From: Sebastes aleutianus | Lineage: Eukaryota; Chordata; Actinopteri; Perciformes; Sebastidae | Direction: 5' to 3' | Assembly (NCBI GenBank): GCA_916700875.1 | Contig: CAKAKS010000039.1 | Span: forward strand, 18,263,139 to 18,327,138 | Length of the DNA stretch: 64,000 nt | Shown: piece after piece, positions 48,401 through 63,390 of the stretch | Position numbering within the stretch: the first letter of the stretch is position 1 | How the letters are laid out: every line of letters begins with the position of its first letter | Notes under the pieces: generated by a model | Seen by the model: the letters and a program-made list of their open reading frames with translations, nothing else | What the model was told of the DNA's origin: nothing | The model's database searches: none | Position numbers and translations under genes: made by a program

Positions 48401-49457
48401 TAATCTGCCATTAGTTATTATCCAGATAATGGAAAGTGGTATGCTGTAGTGTAATCTTGACATACTGTATCTTAAAAAATAACTAATTTACGAACATAAA
48501 ACATTTACTAGTAGTTTTCATTTAAAGCTGAAGTTGGTAACTTTGAGCAATATGATAAAAAAAAAGTCATTTTTAATGGTCACTATGACAGTAATGCATG
48601 AGACAGATAATCTGAAAAAAAAAACATCAGCAGCTGTCAATCACTGCTCGCGAAATTTGTGAACTCTGATCAAACGGTCAAACTAGGCAGTGCTGATATG
48701 AATCAAGATTCTGTTACTGTAATGCCTATTTCTAGCCTCAAATGTTTTCAGAAACATCTTGTAGTGTACTGTTTAGCTATAAAATTAGAAATATGGCGGC
48801 CGGGTCACAAACTTTTTCATTTTACAGCTTTGTGCTCAAAGTTCCCGACCGCAGCTTTAATGCTCTTCTTGTCAAGCTCCCTAGAGAGATGTGTAACAAA
48901 GCTGGGAGTATGAATGAGGTGAAGCAAATAAAATAACTGGTCTCACAAATGACTGCAATTCATGATCATGATTTATGTGGAAATATATCTATATATAACA
49001 ATTAAATTCTGTGTTCCAGTGTTGTAGCGATACAGAAACCATGGAGCCAACAGAGGAGCTGAGTACGGAGGCTGTGGAGCTTTGCCGACAGCTGGGCAGC
49101 CAAGCCACCAAGGTGTCGGACATCATTGGGGGAAAGGACAAAGAAGTATACCGGACCATTCAAGAAGGAATCAACAGAGTCAACTCTGCAGCCACCTCTA
49201 ATGCCCAACGAATACAGAAGTGGACTATTCTAGAGAAGGACTTCTCTGTGTCTGGAGGAGAGCTGGGTAAATTTAGCAGAACATGGATCGGTAGACATTG
49301 TTATATACTATTATGCTTTATGTATTTTAAAGCCAAGCAGTTTTGAGAATTTTGCTCATTGTATCGTTGTCTCGTTCCAGGTCCCACAATGAAGCTCCGT
49401 CGCCCTGTTGTGTTGGAGATGTACCACAAGGTCATAGAGCGCTTCTATCAGGAGTAG
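42423..49457 (+). CDS. acsbg1: Long-chain acyl-CoA synthetase, bubblegum family (ACSBG1), 14 coding exons
   Basis: Coding exons: 42423-42466, 43054-43109, 43222-43493, 43583-43671, 45438-45558, 45635-45715, 45799-45948, 46101-46277, 47114-47295, 47418-47651, 47870-48087, 48260-48399, 49020-49266, 49381-49457. The joined frame is 695 aa, in the family range. Visible motifs: AMP-binding signature YTSGTTGQPKGVML (about residue 255), YLPLSHIAAQ, the YGMSESTGPH adenylate-binding block, DGWLHSGDLG (about 517) and GRIKELIITAGGENV. Family knowledge: ATP-dependent activation of long and very long fatty acids to acyl-CoA, membrane associated. The start ATG (42423) is the first in frame with the spliced exon 2. 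Paralog choice (1 not 2) rests on the idh3a/cib2 neighbourhood. Intron 4 carries a Tc1 element; introns 8, 10 and 12 carry a MITE or hairpin. Confidence 0.93.
43700..45320 (+). mobile_element. Tc1-type transposon in acsbg1 intron 4
   Basis: Terminal inverted repeats of about 220 bp run from cagacgtaggcaaagttgtt and back to aacaactttgcctacgtctg. The element is flanked by TA on both sides (43698-43699 and 45321-45322), the Tc1/mariner target site, and is 1621 bp long. Long arms with inner repeats fit the IR/DR group. It lies in the same orientation as acsbg1 and is removed by splicing. Confidence 0.97.
44045..45101 (+). pseudogene. Tc1 transposase with one frameshift
   Basis: The first frame (44045-44833) carries the paired-like helix-turn-helix region, the GRGRKRK basic motif, WTDETK with the first catalytic Asp, and the DNDPKH block with the second. 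It then ends prematurely at 44831-44833. The continuation, with the SPDLNPIEHLW block holding the catalytic Glu and the normal C-terminus, is open in another frame to 45101. The break lies at 44820-44833 in a CA-rich stretch (aaaacacatctaaaaac) and looks like the loss of two bases. No other lesion is visible. The first methionine of the usual protein is probably at 44081-44083. Confidence 0.93.
46440..46895 (+). mobile_element. TTAA-flanked MITE (family E) in acsbg1 intron 8
   Basis: It begins ttaaggaacagtgtgtggc and ends cctacacactatacctttaa with TTAA at both borders. Related to 21656-22216. The inner part contains the inverted pair gcaaaaccgtggtaccgcc / ggcgttaccacggttttgc. Confidence 0.8.
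47727..47811 (+). repeat. 85-nt hairpin in acsbg1 intron 10
   Basis: The left arm caggtgttttcagttatt ... taagacctctgc pairs with gcagaggtctaat ... ataactgagaacacctg around a loop of about 9-12 nt. The geometry resembles a pre-miRNA, but it could equally be a short MITE. Confidence 0.7.
48522..48860 (+). mobile_element. TTAA-flanked MITE (family F) in acsbg1 intron 12
   Basis: The termini are ttaaagctgaagttggtaac (then tttgagc) and gctcaaagttcccgaccgca (then gctttaa), inverted repeats with TTAA at both ends. 339 bp, non-coding. Confidence 0.85.
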
Positions 49458-49911
49458 TGTTTCTATAGAAGTGACTGTGTAACGGTTAGTATGAAAATCA
49501 TGTCGCCTACATATCTCCTCATTCGTGTGGACATGCATGGAATTTTATTATATATGTCTTATGTTCAGAATGCATAAATAATACAGGAACCACATTACAT
49601 TTTTTTTTATCCTATTTAAGTTTTAAATAGTGAATAATACTGAGAATTTTATAAAGTTACACCATTTTAATGCATCTTCTCATAGGCTGAAATATTTCTT
49701 TTTAGTCTCTCAGTTTATTTTTACTGCTTTGAAATCATACCAGTTACTTGAATGACAAGATATTACCCGGTATTTTGTGTAAATATTATGTGGTATTCAG
49801 TATGTGGTTTATACCAATTTAGATAAAAACCTGGACATAACTTCCACTAGGAATCATCATCATAGCAGCTGAGAGGGCTTTTGACATCCACAAGTCATTT
49901 GCATAACACTG

Positions 49912-49917
49912 AATAAA
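49912..49917 (+). terminator. acsbg1: Candidate poly(A) signal of acsbg1
   Basis: AATAAA lies 455 nt after the acsbg1 stop codon. 49930-50461, beyond it, is the probable 3' UTR of idh3a on the other strand; nothing else is seen there. Confidence 0.5.
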
Positions 49918-50461
49918 AACTCTGGAATTTCTGATTTCATTGCAACATTAATTTTTCTTTATACATTCATTATATTGCAGCAAGAAAAACAGTGTGACAT
50001 GAAAGAAAGAGTGCAAAACATCTGCACGTTTCATATTACAGTAGCTTGATTATGTTTAAATCATTAAAGCTTGATATCAATGTGAAATATATCCACAAAC
50101 ATAATGTAGAGTTTGACTTGTTGACATTTTGTGTTTCTCAAGTGATCATGGAGGTAACGAATTGCGTCGAAATAACAGTGTCAATCACATTAGACAAGAC
50201 ACCAAATTCAGCCAATAAATAGACAATATCCACCACAGATTAAACAGTTTAGGAATAAAATGCATATCACATATACAGTAACTGTTGCTCGGTAGTTTTA
50301 AGACAGTGCTTTGGAATGAGCAGAGGGAATAATAAAACATTCAGGATCTCCAACTCCTGAGTCTTTTAAAATACATATTATGGTTTAAAATGTGCAGATA
50401 CCACAAAACATGATGAATTAAGAGACCCCAACAATTAACTTATTGTCTTATTAGCATCATT

Positions 50462-54626
<4,165 letters not shown>

Positions 54627-54636
<10 letters not shown>

Positions 54637-54702
54637 CTTCAGCTAACCAAGGTCGATGCAGCAGCTCGTCAAGCGCAACACTATACAAAGCGGATTTCCG
54701 GT
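54627..54702. promoter_or_regulatory. idh3a: YY1-like and ETS-like sites at the idh3a 5' end
   Basis: On the minus strand the start codon lies in ctgaagATGGCagg, a YY1-type motif. About 60 nt upstream, accggaaat (54694-54702) is an ETS site. This pair is common in TATA-less promoters of mitochondrial genes. No TATA box seen. Confidence 0.4.
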
Positions 54703-54989
54703 TCTGAAGTATTTAATTTTCAAAATAAAATAAATGTACACATTTGATAATGTCACGATTCATAAGAATTAAAAAATGTTTTGTAGTAGCAACGTTCAGT
54801 TATGCACTCTTTTAATTTATTTAATATTGACCATTTTTTTACTTGTATAAACATTAAAAACAGGATTCCCTCTGCTCTTACTCTGAATGTCTGAATGATC
54901 AGCACTGAGATTTAGGTCAAGTGACCAGTGACTGTGTGTAGTCTCGAGTAATAACCAAGTAAATGCAAGCTTCTCAAAGGAAAAAGAAG

Positions 54990-55570
54990 GTAATCTGTGA
55001 TCATAAACGTGGAACTGATACTTGGTCCTAAGTATGGATGTAAGGCAATAAGATTTAGGGGAACCAAATTATGGAGTAGCTATTCACATCTATCAATAAA
55101 CTGTTCATCTGTCATGTTTCAAAAGCCGCTTAAAGGGTCATTTAATTGCTGTTTTGTAATTGCTTTTCCCCATGTTGTCTATGTATCTGTTTTTATGTTT
55201 TTTTTTATTTGTTCCCACTAACAATGTTGTTTGGTTACGATAGCCCAACATTTTTTATAGATATTTAATCAATATCCTCCTCACAAACACTAACCATACA
55301 CTTCCACGCAACACACACACACTTGACTTTTTTGATATATTTACTGTATTGTTATTGTTGTTATTATGTATATCTTGTCCTAATTGTTTGTTATCACTAT
55401 TATGCAGTCATATTATTTCTTTATACTAATCTTGTCTCTAGTTGAAGGCTTCAAATAAGCCCAGTGGGTTTTTTGCCTCTTCCTGCACTTTACATTATTC
55501 ATTTATTTTTTTGTTATGTTGTATAGTCTTAAATTGTGCAAAATAAATAAAATAAAATAAATAAAAATAT
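54990..55570 (+). repeat. Possible 3' end of a LINE retrotransposon between idh3a and lrrc61
   Basis: A frame at about 55035-55140 reads AIRFRGTKLWSSYSHLS..., which resembles the conserved C-terminal block of fish LINE reverse-transcriptase ORFs. It is followed by A/T-rich sequence with CA repeats and a terminal aataaataaaataaaataaa run (55535-55566). Heavily decayed and 5' truncated. Confidence 0.4.
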
Positions 55571-56309
55571 ATATTTTTTTATACTGCAATGGAGTGCCGG
55601 AATGTCAGTTTTGCAGGACCACCAGCAGGTGGCGCCAGAGGGCTGCTTCTGAGAGTCCACATCAAACTACTAATCCGCATGTTCTTTGGCTCTGGTTGTG
55701 CAAACAGTACAGTTTTCCCCAAAGTAGATGTAGATATGAGTAAAAATCAAAGATGTGAAGTACACCTTTATAAGCATTGCATTTTCCACAAGCTGATTGT
55801 ACACATAATAAACTTTATGGTATAAAACAAGTAGAAACAGCTGAAACAATCATTCAATCACTTTTTGCAAAAGTTCAACTTACAAAGAAAGCATACAGCA
55901 TGGGACACATTAACTCCCAAAATTATCCAGCAATGCAAAAATGGAAAAAAGCTCTTGATTACTTAAAACTTATAGAAATTCTTAAGCAGCATATCTGTCA
56001 GGATAAATGCAGGCTACAGCATGGTACAAAATGCACACTGTGCAAGTAAATACATCTTTGAACCAAACTGAGGGGTGTCAGTATGGATAAAGGTTTTCAA
56101 ACCACTTACATGTATCGTCCGATACCCAATGCATAGGATGAGATAGAATTTCAACGAACGCCTCACACTGCAACACGAAGCATGTGTGTCTGGCAATGAC
56201 ACTGATCAAGCATTTGGATAGAGCTTAGTAATTTGAAAAACCTACAGTACATTAGCCACGGTATATCATACAACATAAAACTTGCACACAAATGTGTTAA
56301 AAAAATAGC
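55571..56309. other. Probable 3' UTR of the lrrc61-like gene
   Basis: No coding signal on either strand. It follows the minus-strand stop at 56310. I could not choose a poly(A) site. Confidence 0.4.
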
Positions 56310-59300
56310 TCAGATAGCATACTGCTTTGGCTGCTTCTTCAGGCTCATAGATCTTTCAGTTTGCGAAATGACATGAGTGGCTCTGTTGTTGAGGAGTCTG
56401 CATTCATGAAGTACATCTGTAGAAAAAGAAATGTAGTGCAATGATTATATAGGTTACCTCACTGTAAACACTAGGGCTGACCCGAATGCTTCTAAGCTTC
56501 GACTATTGCCATGGTAATCGACCTCCAAATCAGTACTCGAATACTTTGTTTTTTTAATAGATGTAATAATACAGTTTCAATCCCAAAATGGCCCATAAAA
56601 TAAGGAATAATTCCACATTATTCATCATTCATATTCAATATTGTTATTAGTTATTCTCAGTCGGATATTGCAGTTTGTTGTGTGTACTGAAACAGAGGAG
56701 ATAGAGACAGACAGACAGAAGTACATGTCAACCTGCTACACCGCGCTGTGCCACGAAGCTTAGAATATTTTCTAATATTTCACACCGAAGCTTCGAAGCC
56801 CAAAAAAGGTATTCGGGACAGCCCTAGTAAACACAATATAGTTGAGTTGACTGGTTACTGTAAATGAAATGCAACACTTTTCTTAAAAAAAAACAAAAAA
56901 AGAAGGCCAACAGGGAACCTCTTACCGTTAAACTGTTTGTAGGCTTCTTCAATAATGGCATTGTTTGATCTCTTTATCTCCCAGTAATTATCCTCCACCC
57001 ATGGTTTGCAATCATGATGCTCAACAAGCTGTCCGTTCTTGTATAAGCCAGCTAGACATATATAGAAATAAAATAGTATTTTACTTGAACAAGAAAACCT
57101 TTAGTCAAGCAAAGACAACAACTGCATCACAAACATGTCAGTGAAGCCATTGGACGATTAATACTTCGTTGAACAACTGTATTAATCTGATGAATGGAGC
57201 GTAATAACAAGTTACCAGTCGTGAAAAAATAACATACTAATTAACAAATGTACCTTTGATGGTATCATCAATGTCTTTGCATAATTGATACAACTCACTC
57301 CCACGTCCGACCACTCTTTCTCCTACAATTTAAAAACAGAATTAACAATTGAACCTAGTCTAAGAATTTATGTTAAGCAAAAGACTAAAAGAAAAACAAA
57401 AATTCTTACCATCCAGCACCTTGATGTTGGGGAACATCTCAAGAACTAGGTTTCTGTATGCGGCGTTCCTGCACACTGTGCAAAGAGAAAAGTCATTGTA
57501 AGTTCACTTATCAAGATTTTCCATCCACCAGATTGTTTTCAAATAAAGTCACTAAAAATTACCTGGGTTCGTGTAATTGTAAGTGTTGTCTTTAAGCCGT
57601 ATATTTTCTAGCTTTCTCAAAGGCTGAAGGCAGTGTAGGCTCTCAGTGCTGTTGAAAAACAAAACCAATGAGAGATGAGTATACACGACCAATGCAGAAT
57701 GTTGCTCTTAAAAATGTAATTACTGATTGCTAATTAAATTGTTTGTATACAGTGTAATCGACATTGCAGCTAGTGATATATTCACATTCTTATTAATCTA
57801 GGCTAGGCATTTGGTCAATGGTCATACAATAGTAATACCTGGATATGATATTCCCAGCCAAGTTTAAGTGCTGTAAAGCCTCACAATTGCGAAGGGGCTC
57901 TGAAAGCACAAAAGCAATAACATTAAATTAAAAAAAATCTAATTCTATTCATAATAGAGACTTTCTTGATAAGTGAACATACAGCATGGAAATAAAGAAT
58001 ACTTACCCAAATTGGAAATCCGGTTGGAAGACAAACCGAGTACAGAAAGAAGCCGAAGAGATGCCAGAGGAGCTAAATTTGAGATGTTATTTCCAGAGAG
58101 GTCCAGTTTCTCTAAACTCATACACTCCCCAATGCATCCAAGATCGTGTATTCCTGTAAGACATACAAGTTATCATTATAAACAAAAATGCATTTTTTTG
58201 AAGGCTTAAATAGTAGATATAAATTAATCAAATCTTACCAAGACCTCTCAATTTGAGAAACAGTATTGACTCCAAATCAAATTCCCCTGTACGTGACTTG
58301 AGCAGCACAGGAGTAACCTTCTCGCAGTCTGCATCTAAAAGAATCAAGAGACTGCAGCATAACAAACCACTTTTCTATTCTTATATATATGCAACACAAT
58401 CACAGTGTCCTTAGTTGTGAGTCAGCGCTAGAAAAAAAAAGAAAGCAGGATGCTGGAAGCGTTGTGTCTGTTCTGTTTAGGGGCAGAACAATCAAACAAC
58501 CCATGCATTCATTCTCTAAATAGTAAATAAATACCAAATCAAGCAGACCATGAATTTCATATCTGGCAACACACTGTGTTTTTCCCTCTGGCAGCTCCAT
58601 GAGAGATGGGACACAAACAGGCAGATGTGCTGCTCTTGTGTTGTCAGTGATGGTATTAGCTCTTCAGTCGCATTGCATGAATAACAACTGTTATATTTGG
58701 TTTAATTTCCTCAGGCAGAATCAGTCCCCTAACTCTTAACTAAACATGACTACTCTTTCATGAGCCTGCACAGATTAAACACTGACTCCCTGTGAAGAAA
58801 GAGAAAGACTTGTCACCATAAATAATGATCTATTTTTTTTTTCCATTTCATCCTGATTTTGTGAGATGAGACCAGGCTGTGTCCTTTCAAGTATGGTCAC
58901 GTAGTTCACCTCATCCATACCTGTACATAGTCAGAGCAGGCTCAGGTCCAGGGAAATGGCTCGTGTGCCACAGGCCCTGTCCACACCTGGTTCTTGGCTT
59001 CATTATTTTTTTAATTGCTGTAATACTGTAAAAGTATTATTATTATATTGTTGTTATTATTGTTATAATAACAACAATAATAATCTTGTTGTGTTAGTGC
59101 TATACACATTACCAGTGATGGGAAGTAACTAAGTTTATTTACTCACTTTGAGTAGAGTATAAGCTGAGTAGAGGAGCTTATAAACAAAACATAATAAACA
59201 ACAATAATAATAATAATAATAATGATAACAGTATTGTTATTATTGTATAATAAAAACAACACTACTACTACTACTACGACTACTACTACTACTAATAATA

Positions 59301-59581
59301 ACATAACAATGACAATAATATTAATAATGATAACAATATTATAGTTGTTGTTATTGTTATAATAACAATAATAATAATAAAATAATAATAATAATAATAA
59401 TACAAAATAATAATAACAATGATAATAGTGATAACAGTATTATCATTGTTGTTGTTATTGTTATAATAACAAGAACAATACTACTACTACTACTAATAAT
59501 AATAACATAACAATGATGATAACAATATTATTATTATTGTTGTTGTTGTTGTTGTTATAATAATAACAACAACAATACTAC

Positions 59582-59625
<44 letters not shown>

Positions 59626-60147
59626 TAACAATGACAATAACATTAATAACTAACAATATTATAGTTGTTATTATTGCTATAATAATAACAATAATAAAAT
59701 ACTACTACCAATAATACAACTTTACTTTATATGTAAATATATGAGAAGTGGCAGAATAGGGTGCTATAACACCACTACAAATTGGGGGATGGGTGGGATA
59801 AATAGGGCCATGAACAACATATCTGGCAACCTGTCAACACACAGGAATAAATAAAGGTGATGTTATTTAGCTTAGCTTCACAGCTAATGTTAGTAGCTAC
59901 CTGTGTGTTAGCTGAAGGCAGCAGCGGCTCATGAGGATGATTCAGATGAAAGTGGGTGGGTTAATTAATGAAATGGTACTTGTTCATGTTTCCTCTGATG
60001 ATGACACACGTTAAAAATGTTGTGTAACAGAACGATACGTTGTTAGCTTAGCTGAGCTAGCACTAGCGCAGCTAGCATAGCAACGTACGTAGCAACAAGC
60101 TATATCCATCACAACTTACCTTGCTCTTTATCTCGCTTAGAGTCCAT
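56310..60147 (-). CDS. lrrc61: Leucine-rich repeat-containing protein 61-like, 9 coding exons
   Basis: Coding exons on the minus strand: 60120-60147, 58239-58334, 58007-58153, 57839-57899, 57563-57648, 57410-57475, 57254-57322, 56926-57051, 56310-56416. The joined frame is 261 aa; the human protein is about 259 aa. The N-terminal LLKSRTGEFDLESI and LKLRGLG blocks match LRRC61. Four LRRs follow: LEKLDLSGNNIS, LSVLGLSSNRIS, LQHLNLAGNIIS, LENIRLKDN. Then comes a capping region with IKVLDGERVVGRGSELYQLC, as in LRRcap proteins. No signal peptide or membrane helix, so probably cytoplasmic or nuclear. The biochemical function is not established. Human LRRC61 is on another chromosome (7), so this locus may be a paralog or a relocated gene; the symbol is by similarity. 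Confidence 0.85.
56472..56826 (+). mobile_element. hAT-like non-autonomous element (family G) in the last lrrc61 intron
   Basis: The inverted ends are tagggctgacccgaat and attcgggacagcccta. The 8-bp target duplication gtaaacac is exact (56464-56471 and 56827-56834). Non-coding, 355 bp, with cgaagcttcgaagcc near the right end. Confidence 0.88.
59020..59720. repeat. Triplet-repeat tract, copy 1, in lrrc61 intron 1
   Basis: Runs of AAT, AAC and ACT triplets on one strand alternate with ATT and GTT runs, giving repeated palindromes such as attgttataataacaat. The tract starts with a unique lead (gtgctatacacattaccagt, then gatgggaagtaactaag) at 59095-59150 that is duplicated at 60760. Confidence 0.9.
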
Positions 60148-60755
60148 GGTGGGCAACTTTACTACTTAGAAAGCTACCTATCACAATAAAAAGCGATGTT
60201 TAAATGGATGCAATGGAAAGACAAGGCAAGTAGCTTTTTGTTTTGGGGAGAAATGTGAAATTGGCATCTGTCCTGGGGTGCAGTCAGGACACGCTCACTG
60301 GGATGCTGCTGCAATAGCACGCAGGTGGATTACAGACGGACTTCAGGCTCTGCAGCAGCAGACCAGCAGAGCAGCAGCATAGCAGCACAGAGAGGCAATG
60401 CACTGTGTGTTAGAGGGAAGATGAGGATGAGGAACATGTTGCAGTATTGTTGTTAGATGTTTCTGTGCAACAGGTTTCTGTGTCAATTAAAAAAGTTGTG
60501 TTCTTGTTTCAGGCTGCAGCACTGACTGGTGATTATTCCTCAATGGGTTTTTTTTTTTGTGGTGGATCTGTGGTAAGTAGTACAATTAATTAAATTTAAA
60601 AAATAAATAAATGAGCATGCAAAGTCTAATCCAATCAGGGGGTGGAATAAGCCACATAAATATATGCAATTCTAATATAAATTAATTTATTTTGGAAAAA
60701 AAAATAAAAGGGAGAAGACAAATATAGGAAATGGGTTAATGTGGGATGTCTTTTT
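60148..60755. other. lrrc61 5' region between the two triplet tracts
   Basis: This probably holds the lrrc61 5' UTR and promoter. A GCAGCAG-rich stretch lies at 60347-60385. No other gene signal. Confidence 0.4.
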
Positions 60756-61390
60756 GTGTTATAGTGCTATACACATTACCAGTGATGGGGAGTAACTAAG
60801 TTTATTTACTCACTTTGAGTAGAGTAGAGTAAACTACACTGCATTTCAGATGGAAATATTATAGGACACACATTACATTTATGTGACATCATACTTACAG
60901 GTTAGGAGTTTATAAACAAAATATAATAATCAACAATGATAACAATAATGATAACAGTATTATTATTATTTTTGTTATTATTGTTATAATAACAACAATA
61001 CTACTATTACTACTACTTATAATAATAATAATAATAATAATAGCATAACAATGACAATAATATTAATAATGATAACAATATTAAAGTTGTTGCTATTGTT
61101 ATAATAACAACAACAATAATAATAAAATAATAATACAAAATAATAATAACAATAATAATAGTGATAACAGTATTATCATTATTGTTGTTATTGTTATAAT
61201 AACAACAATACTACTAATAATAATAATAATAATAACATAACAATGATGATAACAGTATTATTATCGTTGTTGTTGTTGTCGTTGTCGTCGTCGTCGTTGT
61301 TATAATAACAACAACAATACTACTACTAATAATACTACTACTAATAATAATAACAATAACATAACAGTGATAATAATAATAATAATAATA
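60756..61390. repeat. Triplet-repeat tract, copy 2, upstream of lrrc61 and cib2
   Basis: It has the same lead sequence and the same order of AAT/AAC/ACT and ATT/GTT runs as copy 1, plus about 75 bp (near 60825-60900) that copy 1 lacks. The 65-codon poly-Tyr frame here is a by-product of the triplets. Confidence 0.9.
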
Positions 61391-61955
61391 GGCCTTCTTG
61401 TCTTCACCCAAAATAATGACGCTGTTGGCATTTCTAACCTACACAAAAAAGCTGGAGCATTAAATTACACATGAGTTTTTATCAACATGAAGCAGCCCCA
61501 CAATCTAGTTAAGACAGCATCTTCTTTACCAGCAGGTTCTGGTTCACAGTTATTTATGCATGCATTTATTTATTTATTTACCTGAGGTCCTATTGGTTTA
61601 TTGCCTTGACTCTGGTGCACAGCAGCTGGGTGCTTAAAGAGAAGCAGATCAGTTTGCAGCTCTTGGACTCTGCAGACAGACAACCCCCTCTGGCTCCGAC
61701 ACAACTGGGCACTGCAGCTTCTACTTTTCATTTTTCCTGTTTTTCCTGCATCCTCTACTACTTTTTACAGTCATGGCGGACATCTCCTGTAAGGACAACA
61801 ACAACAACCTGTTTTAAGAGTTTGCAACGCCGTCAACTCATCCTTTGCGGAGACTTTGTCTTTGCCACGGACCCCCTATAAATGCCTTTCATTGAGAAAA
61901 GGCTTCGGACGTTCAGTGTTGCGAATGTGTACAAGCAGCAAATTACCTGATTAAG

Positions 61956-63390
61956 ATGGGGAACAAGCAAACGATATTTACTGATGAGCAACTTGATGCC
62001 TACCAGGTAAGTCTACCCAACTCGAATCAGAATCAGAAAAGTCATGTTAAAGCATAAAATAAGTACATAATGAATAGCCTATAAGTAAAGAATTCTATTT
62101 ATAGTTTTATAATGTATGTGCCTATTTACTGCCAGTGTTTAAAGGCTTATGTGCATGCACCTTCCATGACTTTTTATTACTATATTCTATAATATACTAT
62201 ACTATATTTTATTACTATTTCCATATTATTATCATACATCACTATTTATCTTTTTTCTTCATATTGACCAAGTCACTCCTGCCAGTGGAAGCCCAGCTAT
62301 CTTGGATTTAAAGCATAAAATACTGACCATTTTGTGAGATGGAGAGAATATTGATCATTAATACCATGTGGTCCTGGTCCCCATCAATTAATGATAGGCA
62401 ATAACCAATTTCCTGCTAAAGTGTGGTCCGTTATGACCCTGCTGTTTAAATATTTACATAGTCTTGTTTGGAGAGAATAGCAGAAGGTTTTGATGTCACT
62501 GTAAACTGGAGGATCTTCGTCATCCTGCACTATCTCAGAAGATCTGGCTCTTTGTCCCATGTAACGATAATACAGGTTTTCCTGGGAAGAAACACATCTT
62601 TGTGTGCACAGGTTTATCATGTGATTAGGTGTGGATTTAATAATTGATGCCAAGCCGGTGGGACATGCTGTGAAACTCTACTCTCAGGAGACAGTTTAGT
62701 TCTCAAGAGCCTCTCTGGTTACTCCTGCTGCTCTTTAAAAAAATCCTTATTAGCTTTCTTGTTGCTGTAGCCTCAGTCTTCAGACCTTTTCTATGTGCAG
62801 GCTTTACTTATATTGTAATCTAACATGACTAGTTATACTAGTATACTAGCTAGGTTATGATGAATAGTCAGATATTGCTTTACAATTATCATTAACCCAA
62901 ACATCTTCAGACTTGATTGGATCGATGTGTCTCTAGAGCTCAGCTGGCAGCACTCTGCTTCTCACACTCTGGCACACAGCACAGCTCAGTCAGACAGAGT
63001 GGATACAAGAGAAAATGTAAAGTGCCTCCTGTAGGGCTGTTGGATAATGTGTGTGCAAACACGTGCATGTCAGACAAAAGCAGATCATGTTCCCCTCACC
63101 CCATTGTTCCTTTTGCAAGTCGCAGGTGACAACACTCGCAACGTCATTTAACAGACACCTCGACTAGCGTTCACAGTAACAGTCAGTCACGTGACTTCAG
63201 AGGAACCGTAATGACTCACAGATGTGTCATTGAAAGTGTTTTCTAAATTATTTAAATATTTATTGTACCATAATTAATTTGTCATACAGTCCTTTATCAA
63301 ACTACACTATTTGTCATATTTGTGTTTTGACATGCTGTTTTTTCTCTCGTTGCAGGACTGCACGTTTTTCACCCGCAAAGAAATTCTGCG
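61956..63390 (+). CDS. cib2: Calcium and integrin-binding family member 2, first two coding exons (3' partial)
   Basis: Exon 61956-62006 encodes MGNKQTIFTDEQLDAYQ, with the N-terminal MGNKQ myristoylation context of CIB2. Exon 63356-63390 encodes DCTFFTRKEIL and part of the next codon, in frame, before a gtaaga donor. The rest, including the EF hands, lies beyond the window. Family knowledge: CIB2 binds calcium and is an auxiliary subunit of the hair-cell mechanotransduction channel with TMC1/2. CIB2 lies next to IDH3A in human, which supports the call. 63391-64000 is intron 2, with no further coding exon seen. Confidence 0.9.

Noticed and set aside
54990..55225. Possible small gene between idh3a and lrrc61
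   Set aside because: The only protein-like stretch resembles a LINE C-terminus followed by a retrotransposon-type tail, so it is listed as a repeat.
61214..61411. Open frame of poly-tyrosine and related runs
   Set aside because: A by-product of ATT/ACT-type triplet repeats.
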